Part shown: one piece after another, positions 34,524-46,058 of the stretch
How the letters are laid out: the number at the start of each line of letters is the position of its first letter
How positions within the stretch are numbered: position 1 is the first letter of the stretch
DNA from: Bradyrhizobium sp. CCGUVB4N
Lineage (GTDB): Bacteria > Pseudomonadota > Alphaproteobacteria > Rhizobiales > Xanthobacteraceae
NCBI RefSeq assembly: GCF_024199945.1
Contig: NZ_JANADP010000001.1
Span: forward strand, 868,001-932,000
Direction of reading: 5' to 3'
Length of the DNA: 64,000 nt
Position numbers and translations under genes: made by a program
Notes under the pieces: generated by a model
Told to the model about the DNA's origin: nothing
Database searches by the model: none
What the model saw: the letters and a program-made list of their open reading frames with translations, nothing else

Positions 34524-35642
34524 CTAGTGGCGATCGGGAGCCTTTGCGATGGGCACCTCGGAGGAAACCTGGTCGCGAGCGGAGCCGTCTCCCGTGTCGT
34601 CATCCTGTTCGGGGGTGTCCAGAGTACGCCATTGCCTCGGTGTCATTCCGGTCCAGCGCTTGAACGCATGGGTGAACGCGCTGACCTCTCCGTAGCCGAG
34701 CAGCCAGGCGGTTTGCGAGATGGGCAGCTCATTGTCCTTCAGGTAGCTCTTGGCGAGGTCGATCTTCATCTCGTCGAGGATGCCGCTGAAGGTCACTCCC
34801 TCCAAGGCGAGGCGGCGCGCGAGCGTCCGATGGCTCATCCCCAAGCGGCGGGCGATCTCTTCGACCCGTGCCTCACGATGCGGGAGCAGGGGGGCGATCG
34901 CATTCTCGACGCTTGACCTGAGCGAGGCCGCACCGGATTTCCGGTGCGCGAGCGCCTGCTCGCAATACGTCACCAGCAGGTCGTTCAGATAATGGTCAGC
35001 GCTCTCGATCGGGATGAGGCCTGTTGATGTCGGGAAGGTGATCTCGTCGACGTCGCAGCCGAATTCGATCTCGCATCCCATGAACGATTTGATCCCCGCA
35101 GGCGTCGTGCGACGGCGATGGGCGACCCGCACCCGACTCGGAACCAGCCGACGATTGGTCAGGGCGCGGTTGATCCGAATAATGGTGGTCAGCCAGAATT
35201 CAATCTGGTGCCGATCCGATCGCCTGTTGACGCCGACATATCTCAGCGCAATCGTCATGTCCTTGGCGGCAAATCGCAGCGAAACCCCTTCATTGGCGAG
35301 GTAGCAATAACGCTCTGCCTTGGACAAGGCTTCGGCGACCGTGCCGGAGGATGCCGCGACGTAATAGAGCAGGCCGATTTCGCGCAGGTCGAAGTCCCGA
35401 GCCAGATGAAATCCGAGCGTGTCATCCTGCAGGACCTCCGCACCAAGCTCCAGAAATCGGATTTGGCTTTCAGCGCCAAGGCGCGCCTTGCGATCTTCGA
35501 TCTGCTCGCGCGTCAATCCGGCCCTGGATAATAGTCCGTCCGCCTCGATGCCGGCGTCCTGCAAACGTGCCCATACCAGGCGCGCGATTCCGCCGGTGGC
35601 ACTGGGCATTGTTTCAAAATGGGGCGAACGGGCAGTCGGCAC
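34524..35642 (-). CDS. AraC-family transcriptional regulator
   Basis: A 372-aa regulator. The N-terminal part (about residues 20-200) matches the arabinose-binding-like domain of the OruR/GadX-type AraC group (LGAEVLQDDTLGFHLARDFD and YYVAASSGTVAEALSKAERY). The C-terminal HTH pair reads VEEIARRLGMSHRTLARRLA and ISQTAWLLGYGEVSAFTHAF, ending KRWTGMTPRQWR. Start GTG 35642 has GAAAGGG upstream at good spacing; the internal ATG at 35609 has no RBS. Its target could be neighbouring oxidoreductase genes, but this is only positional. Confidence 0.9.
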   Translation of the reverse strand: MPTARSPHFETMPSATGGIARLVWARLQDAGIEADGLLSRAGLTREQIEDRKARLGAESQIRFLELGAEVLQDDTLGFHLARDFDLREIGLLYYVAASSGTVAEALSKAERYCYLANEGVSLRFAAKDMTIALRYVGVNRRSDRHQIEFWLTTIIRINRALTNRRLVPSRVRVAHRRRTTPAGIKSFMGCEIEFGCDVDEITFPTSTGLIPIESADHYLNDLLVTYCEQALAHRKSGAASLRSSVENAIAPLLPHREARVEEIARRLGMSHRTLARRLALEGVTFSGILDEMKIDLAKSYLKDNELPISQTAWLLGYGEVSAFTHAFKRWTGMTPRQWRTLDTPEQDDDTGDGSARDQVSSEVPIAKAPDRH

Positions 35643-35719
35643 ACCGAACCCTTTCGTCGTTGCCGCTGCGGGCCTTGCTCCCTTGGCTCGCAGATCGTGA
35701 TCGCGGCAGGAGAAATCAA

Positions 35720-35738
35720 GTTATTGGCTCACGATAAC
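35720..35738. promoter_or_regulatory. Short inverted repeat upstream of the AraC gene
   Basis: GTTAT-N9-ATAAC in the 187-bp gap between the araC-type gene and the hypothetical gene at 35830. It could be an autoregulatory site. The arms are only 5 bp, so support is weak. Confidence 0.3.
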
Positions 35739-35829
35739 AAGAAACCGGGGGTCGTGTGACTTAAATCGGTTGCCTGCCCTCCGACCAGTCTTGCGTTCTC
35801 GGGGGCAGCCCCCTTCCCCGAAAGCTACG

Positions 35830-36177
35830 ATGGTCTTGATGTCCAGCAGCGACGGCGCCGCACCGCCCATCAACGTGAAGATATTGCGAGGGTACGGAAC
35901 GTTGCTCGGAATTCCCGACGTCGCCCATGGCGCGCGAATCGTCGCGCTCGAACGTGTCGGGGATTGCGAGATCAGCATGTTCGAGGCGCTGGGAGGGGGC
36001 TTGCCCCAAAGCCCGTTGTTCTGGATGGAGTTGTTCGACCTTCGCGTTCACGCGTCGCGCGACAGTCGCGGCTGCCACAACATGCGCGATGCAGTCGCAA
36101 CATTCGAGGATTTTGCTTCGCAAGCGAGCCGCCTGGCTGAGGTATCGCCAGGCATGGTCGGCGAAACGGTGGGCTGA
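35830..36177 (+). CDS. Hypothetical protein
   Basis: A 115-aa open frame with no recognised family, starting ATG 35830 (a second ATG at 35839 is possible). The middle and end look protein-like: KILRGYGTLLGIPDVAHGAR and FWMELFDLRVHASRDSRGCH, with aromatic and acidic residues spaced as in a globular domain. The RBS is weak. It is followed after three bases by a DUF1488-like gene on the same strand, suggesting a small two-gene unit. Moderate support only. Confidence 0.5.
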   Translation: MVLMSSSDGAAPPINVKILRGYGTLLGIPDVAHGARIVALERVGDCEISMFEALGGGLPQSPLFWMELFDLRVHASRDSRGCHNMRDAVATFEDFASQASRLAEVSPGMVGETVG

Positions 36178-36180
36178 CGA

Positions 36181-36501
36181 TTGCCGCGTCCAGGAGCAGC
36201 TCCCGTCAAATCCGTGCAACTGACACGTGGCCTGCCACTGGGGTATGATGCGGAGCGGATGGCCTTTCTGTTCACGATGATGCATGGGGCCAGGATGGTC
36301 GACTGCGAGGTCAGCAGCGCAGCGCTGGACGACCTCGATGCCACGAAGGGCACCCGTCCCGACGAAAGGGAGGCCCAGTTCCTGCGCCTCCGCGATGTCA
36401 TCGAGCGTGTCGCGTCATCCGCCTTCGAACAGCACGGCAAGCGTCGCGGCGTGCGGGTCCGCATCTTCTCCAAGCACGTCAAAAGCCTCAGACCTGCCTG
36501 A
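36181..36501 (+). CDS. DUF1488-like protein
   Basis: A 106-aa protein matching the DUF1488 pattern: LGYDAERMAFLFTMMHGARM, then DCEVSSAALDDLDATKG, a helix LRLRDVIERVASSAFEQHG, and a final VRVRIFSKHV strand. Start is uncertain: TTG 36181 gives the full frame, and GTG 36214 is an alternative nearer the conserved part. No ATG is present before the domain. DUF1488 proteins are small cytosolic proteins of unknown function in rhizobia. Confidence 0.6.
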   Translation: MPRPGAAPVKSVQLTRGLPLGYDAERMAFLFTMMHGARMVDCEVSSAALDDLDATKGTRPDEREAQFLRLRDVIERVASSAFEQHGKRRGVRVRIFSKHVKSLRPA

Positions 36502-36516
36502 GGCGGCGCAATCGTC

Positions 36517-37539
36517 TCACCGCCACTCCAACGCCGGCGCGACGTGCGTCAGGATCGCCTCGATCGCATGCGCGCAATAGTCGACGCCGAGCTGGTTCGG
36601 GATCGTCAGCAACAGCGTGTCGGCCTCGGCGATGGCTTCGTCCTGCCTGAGCTGCTCGATCAGCGCTTCCGGCTCGGCCGCATAGGAGCGGCCAAAGATC
36701 GCGCGGGTGCGCGGATCGATGAAGCCGATCTGGTCTTCGCCGCCGCGTTCACGGCCGAAATAAGCGCGGTCGCGATCGTCCATCAGCGCGAAGATGCTGC
36801 GGCTCACCGACACGCGGGGCTCGCGGCTGTGGCCGGCCTCTTTCCACGCCGCGCGATAGGCGCGGATTTGCGCCGCCTGCTGCACGTGAAAAGCTTCGCC
36901 GGTCTCGTCGTTCTTCAGCGTCGAGCTCTGCAGATTCATGCCGAGCTTTGCGGCCCATACCGCGGTGGCGTTCGAGCCGGCGCCCCACCAGATCCGTTCG
37001 CGCAGGCCTGTGGCGACCGGCTCCAGGCGCAACAGTCCCGGCGGGTTGGGAAACATCGGCTGCGGATTGGGCTCGGCAAAACCCTCGCCGCGCAGGAGGT
37101 CGAGAAAGACTTCCGCATGACGCCGGCCCATGTCGGCGTCGCTCTGGCCCTCGGCCGGGCGATAGCCAAAATAGCGCCAGCCATCGATCACCTGCTCGGG
37201 CGAGCCGCGGCTGATGCCGAGCTGAAGCCGGCCGCCGGCGATGAAATCGGCGGAGCTTGCGTCCTCAACCATATAAAGCGGGTTCTCGTAGCGCATGTCG
37301 ATCACGGCCGTGCCGATCTCGATTTGGCTCGTCTTCGCGCCGACGGCTGCGAGCAGCGGGAACGGCGAGGCGAGCTGTCGCGCGAAATGATGCACGCGGT
37401 AATACGCGCCGTCCAGGCCGAGCTGTTCCGCGGCAACCGCAAGCTCGATGGATTGCAGCAGCGTATCCGCGGCCGAGCGGGTCTGCGATTGCGGCGAGGG
37501 CGTCCAGTGTCCGAAGGACAGGAATCCGATTTTCTTCAT
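36517..37539 (-). CDS. LLM-class flavin-dependent oxidoreductase
   Basis: A 340-aa luciferase-like monooxygenase-fold protein, starting MKKIGFLSFGHWTPSPQSQT at ATG 37539. Typical segments are ELAVAAEQLGLDGAYYRVHH, DMRYENPLYMVEDASSADFI and GGRLQLGISRGSPEQVIDGW, the FMN/F420 and substrate region of the family. Length is typical of bacterial LLM proteins. A frame extension upstream exists but lacks family features. A decayed partial copy lies at 34366-34515 on the same strand. Substrate unknown. Confidence 0.9.
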   Translation of the reverse strand: MKKIGFLSFGHWTPSPQSQTRSAADTLLQSIELAVAAEQLGLDGAYYRVHHFARQLASPFPLLAAVGAKTSQIEIGTAVIDMRYENPLYMVEDASSADFIAGGRLQLGISRGSPEQVIDGWRYFGYRPAEGQSDADMGRRHAEVFLDLLRGEGFAEPNPQPMFPNPPGLLRLEPVATGLRERIWWGAGSNATAVWAAKLGMNLQSSTLKNDETGEAFHVQQAAQIRAYRAAWKEAGHSREPRVSVSRSIFALMDDRDRAYFGRERGGEDQIGFIDPRTRAIFGRSYAAEPEALIEQLRQDEAIAEADTLLLTIPNQLGVDYCAHAIEAILTHVAPALEWR

Positions 37540-37701
37540 GGGGCTATCTGGTGCACGTGGTCTTGGGATCGTGATGTTGGGATGACGTCTGGCGGATTGG
37601 CGAAGCGTCACCCGTCCAGCGGTGGAAACGGAGGCGGGTGTAGCACTGGAATGCGTCGAACGAGCACACTATGCCGTGTTTCGATCGAGACGGTGGAGAT
37701 T

Positions 37702-39402
37702 TCAATTGCCTCGATGGAGCGCCACGCGGATCATTCGCGCGAGGTCGGATCGGCGATAGGGTTTAGGCAGCAACAGCACGCCCGGTTCAAGCCGGCCGTG
37801 ACTGAGAAGCGCGTTCTCCGTGTAGCCCGACGTGAACAGGACGCGCGTGGTTGGACGGCGCGCGAGCACGGCCTCGGCCAATTGCTGCCCGTTCATCCCG
37901 CCGGGCATGATCACGTCGGTCAGGAGCAGGTCGAAAGCAACATCGTTCGCGACCTGCGCCAATGCCTCTGAACCGTTGGCCGCCAGGATTGCGCGATAGC
38001 CGAGATGCGCGAGCTGTGCGCTGACATATTCGCTCACCAGAGGATCGTCCTCGACGACGAGGATGGTCTCGTTGCCGCCGCGGATCTCCACATTTGCCGT
38101 CGGCTCCGACCAGGGCCCGGTCCCGCTGGCGCGCGGAAGATAGAGCTTGATCGAGGTGCCGTGGCCCGCCTCGGAATAGATCTTGATGTGGCCGTCGGAT
38201 TGCTTGACGAAGCCGTAGACCATGCTGAGTCCAAGTCCCGTGCCCTTGCCGGTCTCCTTGGTCGTGAAGAATGGTTCGAACACCTTGTCGCGGATTGCTT
38301 CGGGAATGCCGCTGCCGGTGTCGCTCACGGCCACCATGACGTAGTGGCCAGGCCTCACATCGGGATTTGCGCTCGCGTAGCCGTCGTCGAGCACGACATT
38401 GCCCGTCTCCAGCATCAGCTTTCCACCTTCGGGCATCGCATCACGCGCATTGACGGCGAGGTTGAGGATGGCTGTCGCCAGATGGTTGGGGTCGATGAAG
38501 GCCGGCCAGGCGTCTTCTTCGAGGGATGTCTGAATCTCGATCTGTTCGCCCAGCGAGCGCCGAAGCAGTTTGGCGGTGTCCTCCACCAGGGCGTTCAGGT
38601 TCGTGTCGCGGGGCTGCAACGGCTGCCGACGAGAGAACGCCAGCAGATGTTTCGTGACTTCGGCGCCGCGCGTCGCCGCGTCGTCGATCATCCGGGTGAT
38701 CGACGACAGTTGCGGATTATCGGCCACAGCCTGGTGAAGGATCTCGGTCATCCCGATGATGACCGTCAGGATGTTGTTGAAGTCGTGAGCAATGCCGCCG
38801 GTCAGATGCCCGACGGCTTCCATCTTCTGGATCTGGCGTTGACGTTGTTCTTCTTCCAGCCGTTCATTCGCGTCCTTGACTTCGCGCGCCCGGGCGAAGA
38901 TTTCCGCCTCCATCCGCCCGGTCTGATCGCGCAATTCTCGCGTCAGCTTGTCCTGCTCGACCCCGTGCTGCTTGAGGTGAATGAACTCCGTGACGTCTTC
39001 CACGCAATGAATGATATAGGCGATGTGCCCGTCTGGACCGAACACGGGGGAGTTCCGCGGGCTCCAGAAGCGCTCTTGAAATCCGCCGCCTTCCGCCTCC
39101 GGCTTGCGGATGTCGTATTTCTGCACCGCCATGGGATCGGTTCGTTTGCTGTGCAGGACCCGGTACAGCGAAGCCTTCAGATTGCGGACGCCGTCGGCGG
39201 CCGGATCGTCGGGATTATCCGGAAAGACCTCGAACAAATATCGCCCCAGAATCGAAACGCGATCGGTCATCGTCGCGTTCAGATAGGCGTCGCTCACAGC
39301 GACAATGTGGAGGTCGGCGGTGAGGACGAGGTAGAGGCCAGGGACGCCTTCGAAGATTGCCTGGAAATCGGGCGCGTGCTGCAAAGACGGTTCCGTGCGC
39401 AA
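37702..39402 (-). CDS. Hybrid sensor histidine kinase/response regulator (PAS-HisKA-HATPase-REC)
   Basis: A 566-aa soluble hybrid kinase. The N-terminal PAS (about residues 12-145) has [20 protein letters not shown] and a PAC end [16 protein letters not shown] coiled coil follows to about 190. The H-box is [17 protein letters not shown]-box [15 protein letters not shown]1 [10 protein letters not shown]-box FEPFFTTKE and G2 [13 protein letters not shown]. The C-terminal receiver has VVEDDPLV, phospho-acceptor [10 protein letters not shown] and LLPKPY with the conserved Lys. It has no membrane segment, so it senses a cytosolic cue. No output-domain regulator is adjacent. Confidence 0.94.
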   Translation of the reverse strand: MRTEPSLQHAPDFQAIFEGVPGLYLVLTADLHIVAVSDAYLNATMTDRVSILGRYLFEVFPDNPDDPAADGVRNLKASLYRVLHSKRTDPMAVQKYDIRKPEAEGGGFQERFWSPRNSPVFGPDGHIAYIIHCVEDVTEFIHLKQHGVEQDKLTRELRDQTGRMEAEIFARAREVKDANERLEEEQRQRQIQKMEAVGHLTGGIAHDFNNILTVIIGMTEILHQAVADNPQLSSITRMIDDAATRGAEVTKHLLAFSRRQPLQPRDTNLNALVEDTAKLLRRSLGEQIEIQTSLEEDAWPAFIDPNHLATAILNLAVNARDAMPEGGKLMLETGNVVLDDGYASANPDVRPGHYVMVAVSDTGSGIPEAIRDKVFEPFFTTKETGKGTGLGLSMVYGFVKQSDGHIKIYSEAGHGTSIKLYLPRASGTGPWSEPTANVEIRGGNETILVVEDDPLVSEYVSAQLAHLGYRAILAANGSEALAQVANDVAFDLLLTDVIMPGGMNGQQLAEAVLARRPTTRVLFTSGYTENALLSHGRLEPGVLLLPKPYRRSDLARMIRVALHRGN

Positions 39403-39631
39403 GCTATTCCTCTCCGCGAATCATTGGCAATCACCGCGAAGATACGCCGCGTTGATGGCATGATGCGCCTGTTTTGCCCGACGGGTCAAGTGTTTTGCGG
39501 TTTTTCGGAAATTTTGCACCCGCGCGACGGGTTCGGGCGCGATGACGATTCGCTCAAATCTTGACGCGCGATAAGCCCTTGATTTCGCTATCCGCCGCTA
39601 CTGTGCATGGGGTTGTTTTCGACATTTTGTC

Positions 39632-39710
39632 TTGGGAGGCGCAAGATCATCAGGTTGAACCGGACCTCGTCCGGTGCCCGCTTTTCATCAATCCATTTTT
39701 GGGAGGCGCA
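39632..39710 (+). repeat. Duplicated RBS-like segment upstream of the monooxygenase-like gene
   Basis: TTGGGAGGCGCA occurs at 39632-39643 (then AGATCATCAGGTT) and again at 39699-39710 (then TCATGCAGGTT), where it is the real RBS. The first copy has no ATG after it. The 310-bp gap 39403-39712 otherwise shows a TTGACG at 39561-39566 without a clear -10. Confidence 0.6.
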
Positions 39711-39712
39711 TC

Positions 39713-40006
39713 ATGCAGGTTTACAATGTGGTCAGGTTCAAGGTGAAGCAGGGTGAGGAGGCTGCCTTCCTCGATGCGCACCGGAACGGCAAGGCCAAGT
39801 GGCCGGGCCTCGAGCATGGCGTCATCATCAAGACCGGCGAGCAGACCTTCTGCCTGATCGGCACCTGGTCCAGTCAGGACGCGATGATCGCGGCGCGGCC
39901 CGCGATGATCAAGACCCTCGACAGCTTCAGGTCGGTGCTGGAGGACCAGGGCAACGGACGCGGCGTCACGGATGCAGTGTCGGGCGCCGTCGTGCTCGAC
40001 ATCTAG
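39713..40006 (+). CDS. Small antibiotic-biosynthesis-monooxygenase-like (ABM fold) protein
   Basis: A 97-aa protein, starting MQVYNVVRFKVKQGEEAAFL at ATG 39713, preceded by GGGAGG at 9 bases. The beta-alpha-beta pattern with VIIKTGEQTFCLIGTWSSQD and FRSVLEDQGNGRGVTDAVSG suits the dimeric alpha+beta barrel group. Such proteins range from heme-degrading to quinone-forming oxygenases, and many are uncharacterised. No catalytic residues can be assigned with confidence. Confidence 0.65.
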   Translation: MQVYNVVRFKVKQGEEAAFLDAHRNGKAKWPGLEHGVIIKTGEQTFCLIGTWSSQDAMIAARPAMIKTLDSFRSVLEDQGNGRGVTDAVSGAVVLDI

Positions 40007-40022
40007 CGGGCGCGATCGCCCG

Positions 40023-42044
<2,022 letters not shown>

Positions 42045-42315
42045 GGCGCACAGGCATAGGACTCCGGGCCCGCGAATACAACCGACGGACGCGTGAAAGA
42101 TGAAGGTTCCGTAGTCGTTCGGGCGCGTTAACCGTTCGCAAGCGCCCGCCTCACCTGTGGCACGCCGGCCGGCTCGGTGCCATGTTCGCGGACCATCGGT
42201 GGCCCGGCAGCCGCGTCCTCCGCCCACCTGACCAGTGCCGTCCCCTGTGTGATGCCGTCCACATACCAGCGGGCTCTCGCGCGTCATCCTCTCTCCAGTT
42301 TCGAAGGAGAGATTC

Positions 42316-42600
42316 ATGTTTCTGGTCGACGCGCTTTTGATCCTGGCGATGTTGTTTTTCCTGTTCCTGCCGATCACCGATCGCAGAACGGTGCGGATGA
42401 GGCTCTGCATGATCTGCGCATTGTTTACGGTGCTCTCGGTCTCCGTCAGCCGCACCCATGTCGCACCGGTGCTGCTCGCGAGCCTGTCCGGATCTCCCGG
42501 AGCGTTGCAATCGCCGCACATCCTCAGAAAGCCGTCTTCCGGCTTCTCATCGTGGTCCGCATCCGATATTCGGTTGCTGCATGGGCAGGGAAATATCTGA
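42316..42600 (+). CDS. Hypothetical small membrane protein
   Basis: A 94-aa open frame starting at ATG 42316 with AAGGAGAG 7 bases upstream, a very good RBS. One clear helix ([18 protein letters not shown], about 3-20) and a second weaker one (about 30-45). The C-terminal third is low in hydrophobicity and overlaps the start of the EamA gene by 20 bases. The RBS supports translation; the sequence is not recognised. In the 271-bp gap before it I see nothing else. Confidence 0.45.
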   Translation: MFLVDALLILAMLFFLFLPITDRRTVRMRLCMICALFTVLSVSVSRTHVAPVLLASLSGSPGALQSPHILRKPSSGFSSWSASDIRLLHGQGNI

Positions 42601-43525
42601 AGGCGGTCACGAAGCGGCCGGCGGCGCCGCGCCGTCGGCTGAGCGCTGGCTCGGCGCCATTGCGCTGATCGGTTTCATCCTGGTGGCGACCGCTCAGGCC
42701 TCCAATCAGATTCTGGCGCGCGGACTGGCGGGCTCTGTCCCTCCCTTCGCGTTGGCTTTCTTCCGCTGGAGCATCGTTGCGATCGGGCTCGCGCCGATTG
42801 CGCTTGCGGAGATTCGCACCGGCCGCGTGCCGCTTGGCCAAAATGTCTGGCCGATCCTCGCGGCCGGCTTCATGGGCATGTTCGTCTGCGGTGGTCCCGT
42901 CTATGCCGCGGGCGTGTCGACGACGGCGATCCACATTGCGCTGATCATGGCGCTATCGCCGATCACGGTGCTGATGATCTCTGCGGTGCTCGGCATCGAG
43001 CGTGTCGGCCCGCTGCAATGGCTCGGCACGGCACTGGCGCTGTCAGGCGCGCTGCTCATCATCTCCGGCGGCCATCCAGCGACGTTGTTTGCGCTGGAGA
43101 CGGCATCGGGCGACGGCCTCGTCGTGATCGCGATGCTCGGCTGGTCGGGCTACACCCTATTGCAGTCGCGCGCCGCGCCAAAGGCCTCCCTGCTTGCGCG
43201 CATCAGCCTGTTCTCGGCCGCCGGCGCGTTGTTCTCGCTGCCGCTCGCGGCCTGGGAGATGTGGGCCATGCCCGCCCAGGTTTTCAGCACCAAGGCGCTC
43301 GCGGCCTATCTCTTCGCGGGGATCGTTCCGGGCCTGCTCGCCTATGCCGGCTTTGCCTGGCTCGGCGGCAAATTCGGATCGGTGCGGACCTCGCTTGTCC
43401 TGTATCTCGGACCGGTCGCCAGTGCGCTGTTGTCGTTTGCGATCCTCGGAGAGCCGCCGAAGTTGATCCATCTCCTGGGCGGTCTGCTGATCCTGGGCGG
43501 CGTTTGGGCCAGCCTGCGCCGATAG
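42581..43525 (+). CDS. EamA/DMT family transporter
   Basis: A 314-aa drug/metabolite-type transporter with ten predicted helices in two EamA repeats. The first repeat has [20 protein letters not shown] and [19 protein letters not shown]. The second has [18 protein letters not shown] and [16 protein letters not shown] near the C-terminus. ATG 42581 precedes helix 1 with a short charged head ([10 protein letters not shown]). Exporters of amino acids or metabolites belong to this family. The substrate cannot be read from sequence. Confidence 0.9.
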   Translation: MGREISEGGHEAAGGAAPSAERWLGAIALIGFILVATAQASNQILARGLAGSVPPFALAFFRWSIVAIGLAPIALAEIRTGRVPLGQNVWPILAAGFMGMFVCGGPVYAAGVSTTAIHIALIMALSPITVLMISAVLGIERVGPLQWLGTALALSGALLIISGGHPATLFALETASGDGLVVIAMLGWSGYTLLQSRAAPKASLLARISLFSAAGALFSLPLAAWEMWAMPAQVFSTKALAAYLFAGIVPGLLAYAGFAWLGGKFGSVRTSLVLYLGPVASALLSFAILGEPPKLIHLLGGLLILGGVWASLRR

Positions 43526-43671
43526 TTCCATCTCGACGTGTTGTGGTTCACGCGCAGGAACTATCCGCCGCGGCGAACATTGAGGGGAGGGTTTGCAGCG
43601 AGCCCGGCCCGCGCGCGCTCGTGTCCAGGATCCGGATGACCTCGATATTCGCCTCGGGCGATGGGGGAGCT

Positions 43672-43836
43672 GTGAGTACAGTCATAGAGAATTTGCTGTC
43701 GCGGAAGCAGAAGCTTGTGGAACAGCTCGAGAAGGCATCGTCGGTCGAGGACCGCGATAAAATTGAGCAGCAGCTCGAGCAGATCAACACCGCGCTGGAT
43801 TTTCTGGACAGGCCGGGATCGAGAGACGCGCGGTAA
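43672..43836 (+). CDS. Small coiled-coil protein
   Basis: A 54-aa protein starting GTG 43672 with GGGGGAG just upstream: (M)STVIENLLSRKQKLVEQLEK then SSVEDRDKIEQQLEQINTAL, a heptad-type amphipathic helix (Leu/Ile spaced 3-4), ending DFLDRPGSRDAR. The short reading from ATG 43636 is possible but the RBS favours the GTG. Highly charged and helical, probably a dimeric cytosolic small protein. No function is assigned. Confidence 0.7.
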   Translation: MSTVIENLLSRKQKLVEQLEKASSVEDRDKIEQQLEQINTALDFLDRPGSRDAR

Positions 43837-43837
43837 G

Positions 43838-43882
43838 GCATGAACCGGAAAAGCGTGAAGCGGCTTTCCGTAAAGATCATGC
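43838..43882. repeat. Palindromic repeat (GCATGA...TCATGC) between convergent genes
   Basis: GCATGA-ACCGGAAAAGC-GTGAA-GCGGCTTTCCG-TAAAGA-TCATGC: nested inverted arms GCATGA/TCATGC and CGGAAA/TTTCCG. This palindrome type is familiar in Bradyrhizobium and Rhodopseudomonas intergenic regions. It stands between the small coiled-coil gene and the convergent GntR gene and could be a bidirectional terminator. Confidence 0.75.
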
Positions 43883-43903
43883 TCAAAGAATAGCCTGAAT
43901 AGT

Positions 43904-44569
43904 TCAGTCCACCTTCAGCGCCTTGGCGTAGACCAGGCCCGAATTGGTGATGTGCGTCGTCATCGCCGCCTCGAACGCCGCGTGCTGGCCGTGCGCGAAC
44001 AGATCGAGCAGCTTGCGATGCTCCTCGAAGGAGGATCGGGTGCGCACGTCGATCGGCGAGGTCAGATTGGTGCGGAGCGCTGCGACGCGGCCCGAGACGA
44101 GCTGGTAGGATTCGGCAAGGTAGCGGTTGCCGCAATGCGCGAACAGGCCCTCGTGAAAGGTGGCGTCGGCGCGGCCATAGGCGATGTTGTCGCGTGCCTC
44201 GACCGCCGGCTCCATCGCCGAGATCGCCTCGCTCATCGTCGCGATCGCACCGTCACGGTCGTGGCGAAAGGCGAGCTCGGCAGCCTTGGGTTCGAGCGCG
44301 ATGCGGAACGTGCAGAGCGCGGTGATGTCCTCGGCGCTCGGCGTGAACACGAAGCTGCCGACCTGCGGCCGGATCACCACGAGCCCCTGCGCCTGCAACT
44401 GGCCCATCGCTTCGCGCACCGGCGTGCGGCTGACGCCGAAGGAATTTGCCACCATCTCCTCGGAGATGGCGGCACCGAGCGCAAACTCGCCGTCGATGAT
44501 CGCCTGCCGCAGCCGCAGCATCACCCGCTGCGACAGCGATTTCGGCGCATCGAGCTTCAGCGAGCGCAT
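43904..44569 (-). CDS. GntR-family (FadR subfamily) transcriptional regulator
   Basis: A 221-aa regulator. The N-terminal winged HTH reads SLSQRVMLRLRQAIIDGEFA and EEMVANSFGVSRTPVREAMG. The C-terminal all-helical FCD ligand domain (about 95-215) includes LCTFRIALEPKAAELAFRHD and ADATFHEGLFAHCGN, with the usual Asp/His metal-site residues. ATG 44569 is 8 bases after the stop of the FAD oxidoreductase gene, so the two are co-transcribed. A TTGTA-N7-TACAA site at 46059 in the divergent promoter is its likely target. Confidence 0.92.
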   Translation of the reverse strand: MRSLKLDAPKSLSQRVMLRLRQAIIDGEFALGAAISEEMVANSFGVSRTPVREAMGQLQAQGLVVIRPQVGSFVFTPSAEDITALCTFRIALEPKAAELAFRHDRDGAIATMSEAISAMEPAVEARDNIAYGRADATFHEGLFAHCGNRYLAESYQLVSGRVAALRTNLTSPIDVRTRSSFEEHRKLLDLFAHGQHAAFEAAMTTHITNSGLVYAKALKVD

Positions 44570-44577
44570 GGATGCCC

Positions 44578-45990
44578 TCAGATGACCTTGCCGGGGTTGA
44601 GCAACTGATCGGGATCGAGCGCGGCCTTCAAAGTCCGCATCAAGGCGATCTCGGGCTCGCTGCGGGCGTGTCCGAGCCACTTCTTCTTCAGCGTGCCGAT
44701 GCCGTGCTCGGCGGAGACGCTGCCGCCCATGTCGCGGACGAGACCATAGATGATCGTATCCATCTCCTCCTTGGGCTGCTGTTCGACGGGAAGGCCCGTC
44801 ACCCAGGAGACGAGGTGCAGATTGCCGTCGCCGATATGGCCGTAATAGACGCTCTCGCAGCCCTTGATGCCGGAGGCGAGCGCCGCCTTGCAGCGCGTGG
44901 CGAACTCGTCCATCCGCGCCACCGCGAGACCGATGTCGTAGGAGATATGGGGACCCAGCACCTGGCCGAATTCGGCGCAGATGTCGCGAACGCGCCAGAA
45001 CGCCTGCGTCTGCGCCAGCGATTGCGCCACGGCGGCATCCGCGAGCAGCCCGCGTTCCATCAGTTCTTCGAGCCAGGCTTGGAAACGCGGCGCATCGACG
45101 CTCTCGTCGGTGCCCTGCGCCTCGACCAGCACATAGAGACCTTGGCCGGCGGCGACCGGGGGCTTCACGCCGGCACGCGTCGTGATCACGTCCCAATAGT
45201 CCGGCCACATCACCTCGAACGCCGACAGCAGCGGGCCGAGCCCGCTGCGTGCGGCATCGAGCAGCGCGATCACCGCGGCGTAGTCCTTCAATGCGCAGAG
45301 GGCGGCCATGGTCGAGCGCGGCTTCGGAAACAGCCGCAGCACCACGCGGGTGATGATCCCAAGCGTGCCTTCCGAGCCGATGAAGAGATGCTTCAGATCG
45401 TAGCCGGCGTTGTTCTTCATCAGCTTGTTGAGGCTGGTGATAATGGTGCCGTCCGGCAGCACGACTTCGAGACCGAGCACCAGCTCGCGCGTCATGCCAT
45501 AGCGGATGACGCGGTTGCCGCCGGCATTGGTCGAGAGATTGCCGCCGATCGCGCAGGACCCGCGCGAGCCGAGATCGAGCGGAAAGAAGAAGCCGGCTTC
45601 ATCTGCGGCTTTCTGGATCGTCTCCAGCGGCGTGCCTGCTTTCACCGTCATCGTCATCGAGGCGCGATCGATCTCCTCGATGCCGGTCATGCGCTCCAGC
45701 GAGATCGCGACCCAGCCGGCTTCGGGCGCGGCGCCGCGGCAGAGCCCGGTCAAGCCGCCCTGCGGCACGAAGGGCAGGCGCGCCTGCCGGCAGGTCAGAA
45801 TCGCATCGGCCACGCCCCGCGCATCGATCGGCCGGATCACCGCGAGCGGCGTCTGCGGCAGGCTCGCACTCCAGTCGTTGCAATTGCGCGCGGGCACGTC
45901 GCTGCCGGTCAGCACGGCTGCGGCACCGAGCTTGTCACGCAAGGCGGCGAGCAATGGCTCGGGATGTCCGACGGGGGTCACCATGTTCAT
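44578..45990 (-). CDS. FAD-binding oxidoreductase (GlcD / D-2-hydroxyacid dehydrogenase type)
   Basis: A 470-aa protein of the FAD-binding type 4 family that oxidises D-2-hydroxyacids. The FAD-PP domain is visible as PQGGLTGLCRGAAPEAGWV and FFPLDLGSRGSCAIGGNLS continuing NAGGNRVIRYG. The cap domain holds the metal-site YYGHIGDGNLHLVSW and the late EHGIGTLKKKWL. ATG 45990 follows GGAGGAGGT at ideal spacing; ATG 45984 is within the same start region. It is transcribed with the GntR gene and divergently from a DHDPS-family lyase, a layout seen in hydroxyacid/sugar-acid catabolism. Confidence 0.93.
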   Translation of the reverse strand: MNMVTPVGHPEPLLAALRDKLGAAAVLTGSDVPARNCNDWSASLPQTPLAVIRPIDARGVADAILTCRQARLPFVPQGGLTGLCRGAAPEAGWVAISLERMTGIEEIDRASMTMTVKAGTPLETIQKAADEAGFFFPLDLGSRGSCAIGGNLSTNAGGNRVIRYGMTRELVLGLEVVLPDGTIITSLNKLMKNNAGYDLKHLFIGSEGTLGIITRVVLRLFPKPRSTMAALCALKDYAAVIALLDAARSGLGPLLSAFEVMWPDYWDVITTRAGVKPPVAAGQGLYVLVEAQGTDESVDAPRFQAWLEELMERGLLADAAVAQSLAQTQAFWRVRDICAEFGQVLGPHISYDIGLAVARMDEFATRCKAALASGIKGCESVYYGHIGDGNLHLVSWVTGLPVEQQPKEEMDTIIYGLVRDMGGSVSAEHGIGTLKKKWLGHARSEPEIALMRTLKAALDPDQLLNPGKVI

Positions 45991-46058
45991 GCGAGACCTC
46001 CTCCAATTTTGGCTGCGCCTCATGCGCGCGGCGACGGCGGAAAGGATTTGCGTCCATG

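Noticed and set aside
42045..42521. N-terminal extension of the YgiQ gene
   Set aside because: The extra 159 codons have no similarity to YgiQ proteins; the family N-terminus begins at 42044.
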